This document shows positions 26,041-34,831 of a DNA stretch of 64,000 nt, piece by piece (the first letter of the stretch is position 1; each line of letters opens with the position of its first letter). Source of the DNA: CAYZHM01 sp964478225 (lineage in GTDB: Bacteria; Pseudomonadota; Alphaproteobacteria; Micavibrionales; Micavibrionaceae). The notes under the pieces are model-generated. The model saw nothing but the letters and a program-made list of their open reading frames with translations, made no database searches and was not told the origin of the DNA. The position numbers and the translations under genes were made by a program. The stretch lies in NCBI GenBank assembly GCA_964478225.1, contig CAYZHM010000001.1:434001-498000 (forward strand). The letters are read 5' to 3'.

Positions 26041-26949
26041 ATGAGTTTTAAACCTGTTAGAAAAGCGGTTTTCCCCGTTGCGGGGCTGGGAACGCGGTTT
26101 TTGCCCGCGACGAAAGTCATGCCGAAAGAGATGCTGCCGATTAATGACCGGCCGCTGATTCAATATGTGGTTGAGGAAGCCCGCGAGGCCGGGATTGAGG
26201 AATTTGTTTTTGTAACCGGCCGGTATAAGGAAATGCTCGAGGAGCATTTTGATTACCAGCCGGAACTGGAACAGGTTTTGGAGGCGCGCGGTAAAGAGGA
26301 TATGCTGGAGAAAGTCCGCAACTCCGAAATGCCTGCCGGGAAATTGTTTTTAACACGTCAACCGAAGCCTTTGGGGCTTGGCCATGCGGTGTGGTGTGCG
26401 CATAAGTTGGTGGGTGATGAGCCTTTCGCGATTTTGTTGCCTGATGACATTATCAAGCATAAGCAAGGCTGCCTCTCGCAGATGATGGATATTTATAACC
26501 AGCATGGCGGGAATGTTGTAGCTGTGCGCGATGTGCCGCGGGAAGACACTTATAAATACGGTATTCTTGATATCAAAGGCGATAGCGGTAAGACCGTTAG
26601 CGTCAAAGGTCTGGTTGAAAAACCGAAGCCTGATAAGGCGCCTTCGACGCTTTCGATTATCGGCCGTTATATATTGCAGCCTGAAGTGTTCCAGCATTTG
26701 TCTGCTTTTGAAAAAGGTGCGGGCAATGAGATTCAGCTGACGGATGCGATGGCGAAGCTGATCGGCTCGCAACCGTTCCACGGGTTGCGGTTTGATGGGG
26801 CTCATCATGATTGCGGTGGACGGCTTGGGTTTATTGCGGCGAACCTCGCTTACGGTATGAGCGATGGTGACATTGGTGATGATGTGAAGGCGCTGATTAA
26901 AAAGATAGCCGCCGACCTTGAAGACGGGATGCGTGATGCGGCCGAATAA
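26041..26949 (+). CDS. galU: UTP-glucose-1-phosphate uridylyltransferase
   Basis: The 302-residue enzyme makes UDP-glucose for cell-surface polysaccharides. The N-terminal motif AVFPVAGLGTRFLPATKVMPKEMLP with the nucleotide-binding lysine is intact, as are LIQYVVEEA, LPDDII and the VEKPKPDKAPS segment. It overlaps the following phosphomutase gene by 14 bases, so glucose-1-phosphate production and its use are coupled. Confidence 0.94.
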   Translation: MSFKPVRKAVFPVAGLGTRFLPATKVMPKEMLPINDRPLIQYVVEEAREAGIEEFVFVTGRYKEMLEEHFDYQPELEQVLEARGKEDMLEKVRNSEMPAGKLFLTRQPKPLGLGHAVWCAHKLVGDEPFAILLPDDIIKHKQGCLSQMMDIYNQHGGNVVAVRDVPREDTYKYGILDIKGDSGKTVSVKGLVEKPKPDKAPSTLSIIGRYILQPEVFQHLSAFEKGAGNEIQLTDAMAKLIGSQPFHGLRFDGAHHDCGGRLGFIAANLAYGMSDGDIGDDVKALIKKIAADLEDGMRDAAE

Positions 26950-28354
26950 AGTTTTCCCGCCGCCTGAACCTTATAATTTTGATCCGACGATCCTGCGTGA
27001 ATATGATATTCGCGGGCAGATTGGCAAGAACCTTTCTGACAAAGATGCTTTTGCTCTGGGACGCGCGTTTGGGACCTTTCTTGTCCGCGAGCATGGCGGC
27101 AAGACGGTTGCTGTTGGCTATGACGGACGTGCATCGTCTCCTGCTCTTTCAAACGCGCTTATCGAAGGGTTGCAGGCCACAGGATTGAGTGTTGTGAATA
27201 TTGGGCTTGGCCCCTCGCCGATGCTCTACTTTGCCGTGAAAGAATTAAAGACCGACGCGGGGATTATGGTGACGGGATCGCATAACCCTTCCGATTACAA
27301 TGGCTTTAAAATGATGCTGCAAAAACAAGGTGTGTTTGGACAAACCATTCAACAGCTTGGCGAAATTGCTGCTCGAGGCGATCTGGAGACTGGTGTGGGC
27401 AACATTACTCAAGCTGATGTCAAAGAGCGTTATGTCGCAAGATTGCTGAAAGATTTGACCAACAAACAAGATTTGAAAATCGCCTGGGATAATGGAAACG
27501 GTGCGGCAGGTGAAATTTTGCGTATGCTGACTGCGCAATTGCCCGGGGAGCATATTTTGCTTTATGACGAAATAGACGGCACCTTCCCCAATCATCATCC
27601 TGATCCGACGGTCGATAAAAATCTTGAAGATATTATTGCGTGCGTGAAATCCAACAAATGCGATCTTGGGATTGCGTTTGATGGAGATGGGGATCGCATT
27701 GGCGTTGTCGATGAGAATGGGACAGTTCTGCGTTGCGATATCCTCATGACGATTTATGCGAAAGAGGTTTTAGCGGCACATCCCGGCGCGGCGATTATTG
27801 GCGATGTGAAATGCTCCTCCGTTATGTTTGATGAAATTGAGCGGTTGGGTGGAAAACCTGTGATGTGGAAAACAGGGCATTCGCTGATTAAATCGAAGAT
27901 GCAGGAATTGAATGCGCCTTTGGCGGGCGAGCTTTCGGGTCATATTTTCTTTGCCGATAAATATTATGGATATGATGATGCGCTGTATTGCTCCATCCGC
28001 TTGATCAATGCGTTCCCTGAGGGTGGGGAGCTATCTTCTTTAACGTCCCATTTGCCCCGGCTTTACGGAACGGCCGAGGTGCGGTTTGAGGTTCCGGAAC
28101 AAGACAAATTTTCAATTGTACCTAAAATTGCGGAAAGTCTTGCGATACAGCGGGATATCACAGTGAATGACATTGACGGGGTGAGGGTTTCCACGGATGA
28201 TGGATGGTGGCTGCTGCGGGCATCAAATACGCAAAATGTTCTGGTGGCCCGTGCTGAGGCCAATACTCCGGAAGGTTTGAAACGGCTGAAGGATATGGCG
28301 CGGTCGGAAGTTAAAAAGACTGGATATAGTTTGAGTTTTGGGGACGAAGAATGA
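26936..28354 (+). CDS. Phosphomannomutase/phosphoglucomutase (AlgC type)
   Basis: ATG 26936 gives 472 residues. The phosphoserine loop is MVTGSHNPSDYNGFKM, the metal loop AFDGDGDRIGVVD, and the sugar-binding segment GELSGHIFF. The N-terminus (TILREYDIRGQIG) is typical of the bifunctional AlgC/ManB type. It interconverts glucose- or mannose-1- and 6-phosphates and feeds GalU and nucleotide-sugar synthesis. The next gene starts within its stop codon (4-base overlap). Confidence 0.9.
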   Translation: MRPNKVFPPPEPYNFDPTILREYDIRGQIGKNLSDKDAFALGRAFGTFLVREHGGKTVAVGYDGRASSPALSNALIEGLQATGLSVVNIGLGPSPMLYFAVKELKTDAGIMVTGSHNPSDYNGFKMMLQKQGVFGQTIQQLGEIAARGDLETGVGNITQADVKERYVARLLKDLTNKQDLKIAWDNGNGAAGEILRMLTAQLPGEHILLYDEIDGTFPNHHPDPTVDKNLEDIIACVKSNKCDLGIAFDGDGDRIGVVDENGTVLRCDILMTIYAKEVLAAHPGAAIIGDVKCSSVMFDEIERLGGKPVMWKTGHSLIKSKMQELNAPLAGELSGHIFFADKYYGYDDALYCSIRLINAFPEGGELSSLTSHLPRLYGTAEVRFEVPEQDKFSIVPKIAESLAIQRDITVNDIDGVRVSTDDGWWLLRASNTQNVLVARAEANTPEGLKRLKDMARSEVKKTGYSLSFGDEE

Positions 28355-28992
28355 GTGACGATATGAATATATATATGCTGGAAATGATGGCATCCAAGAT
28401 CTGTCATGACTTGATCAGCCCTATAGGAGCAATCAATAACGGCCTTGAGATTTTGGACGAGCTTGGAGCGGACGGCAGCGATGAAGTTGTAGGACTTATC
28501 GCTTTTAGCGCGCAGCAGGCTTCGGCTAAACTTAAGGCCTTTCGTTTGGCTTATGGTGCGGGTGGTGGAGAATCCCACCTTAAGGCCGATGATGCGTTTC
28601 AGGCCATTCAGTCCATTGTAGAAACTGAAGGAAAAATTGTTCAAAAATGGAATCCTCATGCCACGTTAGCGCCAGGAGAAGAAAAACCCCGGGGATTTTG
28701 TAAAATCCTTACTGCAACTTTATTGCTGGCCATAGAGTGCTTGCCTAAAGGCGGCGAAATTGTCGCCGCAGGGGCGTCTGGTTCAGAATTTAGTGTTTCT
28801 GCGACTGGAGAGAACGCAAAATTGAGACCTGAATGCGATAATGCTTTGATGATGAAGACTCCAGCATTATCTTTGGAGCCCCAATCTGTGCATGCTGCGC
28901 TATGTGGAATTATTGCGCGGTCCTATGGTTTTTCAGTTCGCGCAGAGAAAACAGCTGATGATTGCATACGTTTTTATGTTGTCCACCAATGA
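28351..28992 (+). CDS. chpT: ChpT-like histidine phosphotransferase
   Basis: The 213-residue protein has a dimerisation helix with the phospho-acceptor motif ASKICHDLISPIGAINNGLE (His19) and a degenerate Bergerat-like C-terminal domain without ATP-binding boxes. In Caulobacter, ChpT passes phosphate from CckA to CtrA and CpdR to control the cell cycle. Whether that pathway exists here cannot be seen in this window. The gene is coupled to the phosphomutase gene and lies 165 bases before cheA. Confidence 0.87.
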   Translation: MSDDMNIYMLEMMASKICHDLISPIGAINNGLEILDELGADGSDEVVGLIAFSAQQASAKLKAFRLAYGAGGGESHLKADDAFQAIQSIVETEGKIVQKWNPHATLAPGEEKPRGFCKILTATLLLAIECLPKGGEIVAAGASGSEFSVSATGENAKLRPECDNALMMKTPALSLEPQSVHAALCGIIARSYGFSVRAEKTADDCIRFYVVHQ

Positions 28993-29157
28993 TCAGAGGG
29001 ATTTTAGCCCTTCTACAAACTTTGTATTTTTTCTTTCCTCAAAGTGTTTCATGATGAATTGTTAAGATTCTTTGTGTATGATGTTCTATCTATCGTGCCT
29101 TACTGTGTTCATAGTGTTGCTTAAAGATACACCCTATATGATCGAAGGAACCGGATC

Positions 29158-31881
29158 ATGGATGACCTAGTCGCCGAGTTTTTGACAGAAACCAACGAAA
29201 GCCTTGATGAGCTGGACACTGACATCATTGTACTTGAGCAAAATCCAAACGATAAGAATTTACTGAGCAAGATCTTCCGCCTTATGCATACGATTAAGGG
29301 TACTTGCGGGTTCCTTGGCTTACCTAGACTTGAAAAAGTTGCGCACCATGCGGAAAACGTTCTTGGCAAATTTAGGGATGGCGAACTTGAGGTTACGCCG
29401 GATTATGTGACGCTTATTTTGGAATCGATTGACCGGATTAAGCTGATTGTTAGAGCACTTGAGGAAACGGGTTCTGAGCCTGAGGGCGACAACAAGGATC
29501 TTATTCAAAAACTTGATGATGTTTATGAAGGCCGCACCTCCTCGGGTGGTGGAAACAATAGTGCTCCCGCAGCGCCCGTAGAAGAGAAAAAGCTAGACGT
29601 GGTTCTAGGCGCAGAAAGTGGTTTGTCTGCAGCCGAGCTTGCAGCCCTTGAAAAGGCTTTTGCTGAGGCGGAAGGACCTGCGATGGCTGCACCACCCCCT
29701 CCGCCGCCACCACCTCCACCACAAGCTCAAGCTGCTGCCGCGATGCAAGCGGATGGCGATGGTCCGGGCCGTGATGCTAGCGGAGCGCCAGCCCAGACTC
29801 TACGCGTTAATGTTGATGTTCTTGAGAACTTGATGACGATGGTCAGCGAGCTGGTTTTGACACGCAATCAGCTTTTACAAATTTCAAGAGCACAAGGAGA
29901 TAATGATTTCTTGGCGCCCTTGCAGAGACTTAATCATGTTGTGTCAGAGCTGCAGGAAGGCGTTATGAAGACACGTATGCAGCCCATAGGGAATGCGTGG
30001 AGTAAGTTGCCGCGTATCATTCGCGATCTGGCCATGGAACTTGGCAAAAAAATAGACCTTGAAATGAACGGCCAGGAAACAGAGTTAGACCGGCAGGTTC
30101 TAGAGCTTATCAAAGATCCTTTGACGCATATGGTGCGCAATTCTGCGGATCATGGCATTGAGATGCCTGCGGACAGAATAAAGGCCGGCAAGAATGAAAT
30201 GGGTAAGGTTATTTTGAATGCTTTCCATGAGGGCGGGCATATCATCATCGAGATTAAGGATGATGGAAAAGGTCTGTCGAGCGAGAGGATTAAAAACAAG
30301 ATTATTGAGAAAGGCTTGGCGACGGCTGAAGAAGTTGCTCAGATGAGTACACAACAAATCCAGCAGTACATTTTTGACGCCGGATTTTCGACAGCAGAAA
30401 AAGTTACATCAGTATCCGGGCGCGGTGTCGGGATGGATGTTGTACGTACGAATATCGAGAAAATTGGCGGATCGATTGAACTTAAATCAACCGAAGGTAA
30501 AGGGTCAGCCTTTATTATCAAGATTCCTCTTACTCTGGCGATTGTTTCTGCGCTTATTGTTGAGTCGAAAGGCGAAAAGTTTGCTATTCCGCAGTTGTCC
30601 GTGCGGGAGCTTGTGATGACTTCATCCAAGAGTGAGAACCGCATTGAAATGATTAAGGGAACCCCTGTCTTCCGCTTGCGAGACAGATTGTTGCCTTTGG
30701 TTTTCCTTTCAGAAATTTTAAAGCTTCCGGAGCAAAATTCCGCCGGTCGTGATGGCGAAGGCTCTAAATCTTCGTCGGTGAAGAACCAATATATAGTTGT
30801 GACACAGGTTGGATCCTATGAATTCGGGATCGTTGTGGACCGCGTGTTCGATACGGAAGAAATTGTTGTAAAGCCGGTTGCAACGCTTCTTAAAGGGCTT
30901 GATCTCTTCTCGGGCAATACCATCCTTGGAGATGGTAAAGTCATCATGATCCTTGATCCTAATGGCATAGCAAAGGCGACAGGGGAAATTAAGGCGTCCG
31001 ATGACATGGCTGCGGCCGCTGACGCGCATATGGATTCAATGGGCCGTGAAAAAACTTCACTTCTTCTCTTCTCTGCCTACGACCAAGCCCCAAAGGCTGT
31101 GCCCCTTTCTCTTGTTGCCCGCCTTGAGCAAATCAAGATGAAGGATGTTGAGTATTCAGGCGGTCAGATGATGGTTCAATACAGAAATGAATTGATGCCG
31201 CTGAAGCCGTTTAACCCTTCAATGACTTTGGAGAATGAAAAGGAAAAGCCGGTTTTGGTTTTTACCGATAAAGATAAATCTCTTGGCATTGTGGTTGATA
31301 AGATTATTGACATCAAAGAAGAATATATTGATGTGCAGATTGGGTCCGAGAACCCAGGCCTCATGGGCAGTGCGATTATCGATGGGCATGCGACGGATAT
31401 TGTTGATGTTGTTCACTTCCTGAATTCAGCTCATAAAGCATGGTTTAAAGATCATGAAGATGTGCCCTATGAAGGCCGCAGACCTAATGGTTCGGGCATC
31501 AAAAAAGTTCTTCTTGTTGATGATAGTCCTTTCTTCCGCAACATGCTCACGCCCATTTTGAATGTCGCGGGCTATAATGTGACATCTTTGGAAAGCCCGA
31601 TTGAAGCGCTGAAGCGGTGTGAAAAAGGCGAGCGCTATGACATTATTATCAGTGATATTGAAATGCCTGATATGAATGGGTTTGAGTTTGCTGAAAAACT
31701 GAAAGACAACTCAAATTGGCAGAACACGCCTTTGGTTGCGCTGTCTTCACATACCACTCCAGAGGACATGGAACGGGGGATGCAGGTTGGGTTTGAAAAA
31801 TATGTGGCCAAGTTTGACCGCGACACTTTACTCAGTACGATTTCCCAAACACTTCTTGAACAAAGGGACAAAGCAGCATGA
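29158..31881 (+). CDS. cheA: Chemotaxis histidine kinase CheA with a second CheW-like domain and a C-terminal receiver
   Basis: The 907-residue protein has an Hpt domain at residues 1-110 with the phospho-site His44 in LMHTIKGTCGFLG, and a proline run at about 180-192. The dimerisation helix and ATPase core include HMVRNSADHGIE (N box), KDDGKG and SGRGVGMDVV. A CheW-like P5 domain from about 455 is followed by a second CheW-like module at about 625-770 and a receiver domain at about 781-905 with phospho-acceptor Asp833 (IIISDIEMPD). It relays receptor signals to CheY and CheB. No chemoreceptor gene is in the window. AAGGA lies 9 bases before the ATG. It is the first gene of a five-gene operon. 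Confidence 0.95.
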   Translation: MDDLVAEFLTETNESLDELDTDIIVLEQNPNDKNLLSKIFRLMHTIKGTCGFLGLPRLEKVAHHAENVLGKFRDGELEVTPDYVTLILESIDRIKLIVRALEETGSEPEGDNKDLIQKLDDVYEGRTSSGGGNNSAPAAPVEEKKLDVVLGAESGLSAAELAALEKAFAEAEGPAMAAPPPPPPPPPPQAQAAAAMQADGDGPGRDASGAPAQTLRVNVDVLENLMTMVSELVLTRNQLLQISRAQGDNDFLAPLQRLNHVVSELQEGVMKTRMQPIGNAWSKLPRIIRDLAMELGKKIDLEMNGQETELDRQVLELIKDPLTHMVRNSADHGIEMPADRIKAGKNEMGKVILNAFHEGGHIIIEIKDDGKGLSSERIKNKIIEKGLATAEEVAQMSTQQIQQYIFDAGFSTAEKVTSVSGRGVGMDVVRTNIEKIGGSIELKSTEGKGSAFIIKIPLTLAIVSALIVESKGEKFAIPQLSVRELVMTSSKSENRIEMIKGTPVFRLRDRLLPLVFLSEILKLPEQNSAGRDGEGSKSSSVKNQYIVVTQVGSYEFGIVVDRVFDTEEIVVKPVATLLKGLDLFSGNTILGDGKVIMILDPNGIAKATGEIKASDDMAAAADAHMDSMGREKTSLLLFSAYDQAPKAVPLSLVARLEQIKMKDVEYSGGQMMVQYRNELMPLKPFNPSMTLENEKEKPVLVFTDKDKSLGIVVDKIIDIKEEYIDVQIGSENPGLMGSAIIDGHATDIVDVVHFLNSAHKAWFKDHEDVPYEGRRPNGSGIKKVLLVDDSPFFRNMLTPILNVAGYNVTSLESPIEALKRCEKGERYDIIISDIEMPDMNGFEFAEKLKDNSNWQNTPLVALSSHTTPEDMERGMQVGFEKYVAKFDRDTLLSTISQTLLEQRDKAA

Positions 31882-32378
31882 GTCAATTAGGCAGCGCAAC
31901 AGCACGCAGAAGTTTAAACGGTGCATATGGACAGGAACATAAAACAATTGATTTCCTGACCGTTCTTATTGCCAAGCAACGGTTTGGTATTCCAATTTTA
32001 CAAGTTCAAGATGTTTTAGGGCAGCTTACAGTAACAAAAATTCCCCTCGCCCCGCCGGAAGTGGCCGGCTCACTCAATCTGCGCGGGCGTATTGTGACGG
32101 CAATTGATGTGCGAAAAAAGCTGAACATAGAAGATTTGCAGGAAAGCGGGTTGTCTGCCCCCAAAATGAGCGTGGTGGTTGAGCACGAAGCGCAGCTTTA
32201 CAGCCTCATTATTGATAGCGTTGGTGATGTTATGACGTTGCGGGACGATGATCTTGAGGCAAATCCGCCAACGCTGGACGCTTCGTGGCGTGATATCTCT
32301 GCTGGTATATTTCGGCTGGATAAAGAGCTTTTGGTCGTTCTTGATGTTCCCAAGCTTTTACAAAGCGTACATAATTAA
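31878..32378 (+). CDS. cheW: Chemotaxis coupling protein CheW
   Basis: The 166-residue CheW domain protein links CheA to receptors. It shows FLTVLIAKQRFGIPILQVQDVLG, the PEVAGSLNLRGRIVTAIDVR segment and LYSLIIDSVGDVM. Its ATG sits in a 4-base overlap with the cheA stop, so the two are made together. Confidence 0.95.
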   Translation: MSQLGSATARRSLNGAYGQEHKTIDFLTVLIAKQRFGIPILQVQDVLGQLTVTKIPLAPPEVAGSLNLRGRIVTAIDVRKKLNIEDLQESGLSAPKMSVVVEHEAQLYSLIIDSVGDVMTLRDDDLEANPPTLDASWRDISAGIFRLDKELLVVLDVPKLLQSVHN

Positions 32379-32402
32379 AGATAATTAGCTGGAGTTTACA
32401 AA

Positions 32403-32774
32403 ATGAAATCATGTTTAGTTGTTGATGATAGTCGTGTTGTGCGTAAGGTTGCACGCCGTATCGCCGAAGATCTTGGCTTTGAATGTATCGAAGCTGAAGA
32501 TGGGCAGAAGGCTTACGAAGCCTGTCAGGCGAAGATGCCGGATGCGATTTTGCTAGATTGGAACATGCCTGTGATGAACGGCATTGAATTTCTTGAGAAG
32601 CTTAGACAGATGGATGGTGGTGGCCATCCCAAAGTTGTTTTTTGCACCACAGAAAACGACATGTCACATATCCAGCGCGCCATTCAGACTGGCGCCAACG
32701 AATATATCATGAAGCCTTTCGACAGCGAGATTATTCAATCGAAGTTTGTGGAAGTCGGGCTAATAGACCAGTAA
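32403..32774 (+). CDS. cheY: CheY-type single-domain response regulator
   Basis: The 123-residue receiver has the acidic pocket VVDDSR, phospho-acceptor Asp52 in ILLDWNMPVMNG, the threonine position in FCTTEND, and the lysine in YIMKPFD. It has no output domain. In a CheA operon it would bind the flagellar switch or act as a phosphate sink. CheA and CheB carry the other receiver domains of this operon. Confidence 0.93.
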   Translation: MKSCLVVDDSRVVRKVARRIAEDLGFECIEAEDGQKAYEACQAKMPDAILLDWNMPVMNGIEFLEKLRQMDGGGHPKVVFCTTENDMSHIQRAIQTGANEYIMKPFDSEIIQSKFVEVGLIDQ

Positions 32775-32787
32775 GACAGAGAAAGTT

Positions 32788-33906
32788 ATGACCCTGAGTA
32801 CTCCTTCCGGCAGCTCTGATGCTCGCAAAATTAACGTTATGCTTGTTGATGATTCTGCTGTTATTCGTGGGGCATTGGGCAGGCTTATTGATACTGAGCC
32901 TCATTTGGCCGTTGTTGGATCTATTCCGAATGGGGAATTGGCGATCGCTGCGGCAGAAAAAAAGCAGCCTGACATTGTTATCCTCGATATTGAAATGCCT
33001 GTAATGGACGGGATTACGGCCCTGCCCCAGATCCTAAAGGCGTCCCCTAAATCCAAAGTCATTATGTTTTCCAGCTTAACGGAGAAAGGCGCGTCGATTA
33101 CGTTAAAAGCATTTTCACTTGGAGCAGTTGAATGTCTGGTGAAACCGACATCCAGTCAAGCTGTTGGCGTTGGCTCGGATTTTCAAAAAAATCTTGTCCA
33201 GTTGATTAACAGTTTGGGTGGGATAAGCGAGGCCAACATTGCCTCAGCTGCCTCAGCTGCCGCCGCACAGCCTCAAAAAAAGAGCTTGCTGTCCGCTCCT
33301 TTCACCTTAAGAAATGATCCTCATGCTTTTAAGGGTAAGCCGAAACTTGTTGCTATTGGAAGCTCTACCGGTGGGCCGAATGCGCTTTTTAATGTTATTA
33401 AAAACTTTAAAGGTTTTGATATCCCGATTGTGATTACCCAGCACATGCCTGCGACCTTTACAAAAATTTTAGCGCAACATATTAATCAGCAAACGGGCAT
33501 ACCGGCTTGTGAAGGTGAAGACGGGCAGTTCGTCGAAAACGGTAAGATTTACGTGGCCCCTGGCGATTACCATATGCGCTTTAAAAATGTTGATGGGAAA
33601 TTGCAGATTGTTTTAGGTCAAGATCCTCCAGTAAATTTTTGTCGTCCTGCAGTCGATCCGATGTTTATGTCATTGATTGACATCTATGGGGCGCGTGTGC
33701 TGGGGGTTATTCTTACCGGAATGGGGAATGACGGGCTTGGCGGTGGGAAAAAGCTAATTGAAGTGGGCGGGCGCCTTATTGCCCAGGATGAAGCAACGAG
33801 CACTGTCTGGGGAATGCCTGGAGCTGTTGCAAAAGCAGGTTTGTGTACGGCTGTGTTACCTCTTGATGATATTGGGCCATGGGTCAGAAAAGCTGTGATA
33901 GGATAA
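32788..33906 (+). CDS. cheB: Chemotaxis methylesterase/glutamine deamidase CheB
   Basis: The 372-residue protein has a receiver domain (Asp67 in ILDIEMPVMDG) followed by a linker rich in alanine and a CheB esterase domain. The catalytic triad motifs are visible: AIGSSTGGPNAL (Ser), ITQHMPATFT (His) and GMGNDGLGG (Asp). It removes methyl groups from chemoreceptors when phosphorylated by CheA. It lies between cheY and cheR with gaps of 13 and 3 bases. Confidence 0.95.
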   Translation: MTLSTPSGSSDARKINVMLVDDSAVIRGALGRLIDTEPHLAVVGSIPNGELAIAAAEKKQPDIVILDIEMPVMDGITALPQILKASPKSKVIMFSSLTEKGASITLKAFSLGAVECLVKPTSSQAVGVGSDFQKNLVQLINSLGGISEANIASAASAAAAQPQKKSLLSAPFTLRNDPHAFKGKPKLVAIGSSTGGPNALFNVIKNFKGFDIPIVITQHMPATFTKILAQHINQQTGIPACEGEDGQFVENGKIYVAPGDYHMRFKNVDGKLQIVLGQDPPVNFCRPAVDPMFMSLIDIYGARVLGVILTGMGNDGLGGGKKLIEVGGRLIAQDEATSTVWGMPGAVAKAGLCTAVLPLDDIGPWVRKAVIG

Positions 33907-33909
33907 ATC

Positions 33910-34776
33910 ATGAAACCAGAAGAGTTTGAAGCATACCGCAGAATACTTAAGGAAAAGTCGGGCATTATCGTAACTGTCGATAAGACCTACCTCCTGGAAT
34001 CACGCCTTACGCCGGTTGCCAAGAAGCATGGGTTTGAGAGCCTTGATACTCTCAATCAATCAGTTTTGAAGGGCCCTGCTCCGGCCGTTGTGAATGATAT
34101 CATCGAGGCGATGACGACCAATGAGACATCGTTTTTCCGCGACAAAACTCCTTTTGATAATTTTGGGGCTTTTTGTATCCCTCATTTTCTTAAAACCCGA
34201 GCAACGAAACGTTTCAAGATTTGGTGTGCTGCTGCTTCAAGCGGCCAAGAGCCCTATTCCTTACGCATTTTGATGAAGGAACGCCCGGACATGATTGGAT
34301 GGAATGTCGACATGGTTGGAACGGATCTGTCTAATGATATTCTCGCTCAAGCCAAAGGCGGCCTTTATTCGCAGTTTGAGGTTCAGCGTGGATTGCCTAT
34401 TCAATTGCTGGTCAAATATTTTACACAGGACGGCGACAAGTGGCGCATTAAGGATGAGATTCGTAATTCTATCACCTATAAGCAGCTCAATTTGCTTGAT
34501 TCTTATGCGGCGATGGGCAAATTCGACGCCATCTTTTGTCGTAACGTCCTAATTTACTTTGACGAGGCCACCAAGGCAGACATTTTAAAAAGGCTAGCAG
34601 CACAGCTTGAGCCGGATGGTTACCTGTTCCTTGGGGGAGCGGAGACTGTTTTGGGGATTACCGATGCATTTGTTCCTTTGCCAGGTGCACGTGGCTTATA
34701 CGTCACGAAAAACAGCGCACATCTACAGAGCGCAGCCGCAGTTGCGCCTCCTGTGACACGCACCCTTGCATCCTAG
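33910..34776 (+). CDS. cheR: Chemotaxis receptor methyltransferase CheR
   Basis: The 288-residue methyltransferase has the all-helical N-terminal domain, then the SAM-binding CAAASSGQEPYSLRI loop, a GTDLSNDIL segment and FCRNVLIYF. TTNETSFFRD matches the conserved CheR N-terminal motif. It methylates receptor glutamates, opposing CheB. It is the last gene of the chemotaxis operon; purH follows after 55 bases. Confidence 0.95.
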   Translation: MKPEEFEAYRRILKEKSGIIVTVDKTYLLESRLTPVAKKHGFESLDTLNQSVLKGPAPAVVNDIIEAMTTNETSFFRDKTPFDNFGAFCIPHFLKTRATKRFKIWCAAASSGQEPYSLRILMKERPDMIGWNVDMVGTDLSNDILAQAKGGLYSQFEVQRGLPIQLLVKYFTQDGDKWRIKDEIRNSITYKQLNLLDSYAAMGKFDAIFCRNVLIYFDEATKADILKRLAAQLEPDGYLFLGGAETVLGITDAFVPLPGARGLYVTKNSAHLQSAAAVAPPVTRTLAS

Positions 34777-34831
34777 GGCATTTTTACCTACATATAGCCG
34801 CTTAGAGAGATTCATATAAGGTTGGGTTAAT

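Noticed and set aside
29115..29142. TTGCTT and TATGAT before cheA
   Set aside because: The spacing is only 14 bases, so it is not a convincing promoter.
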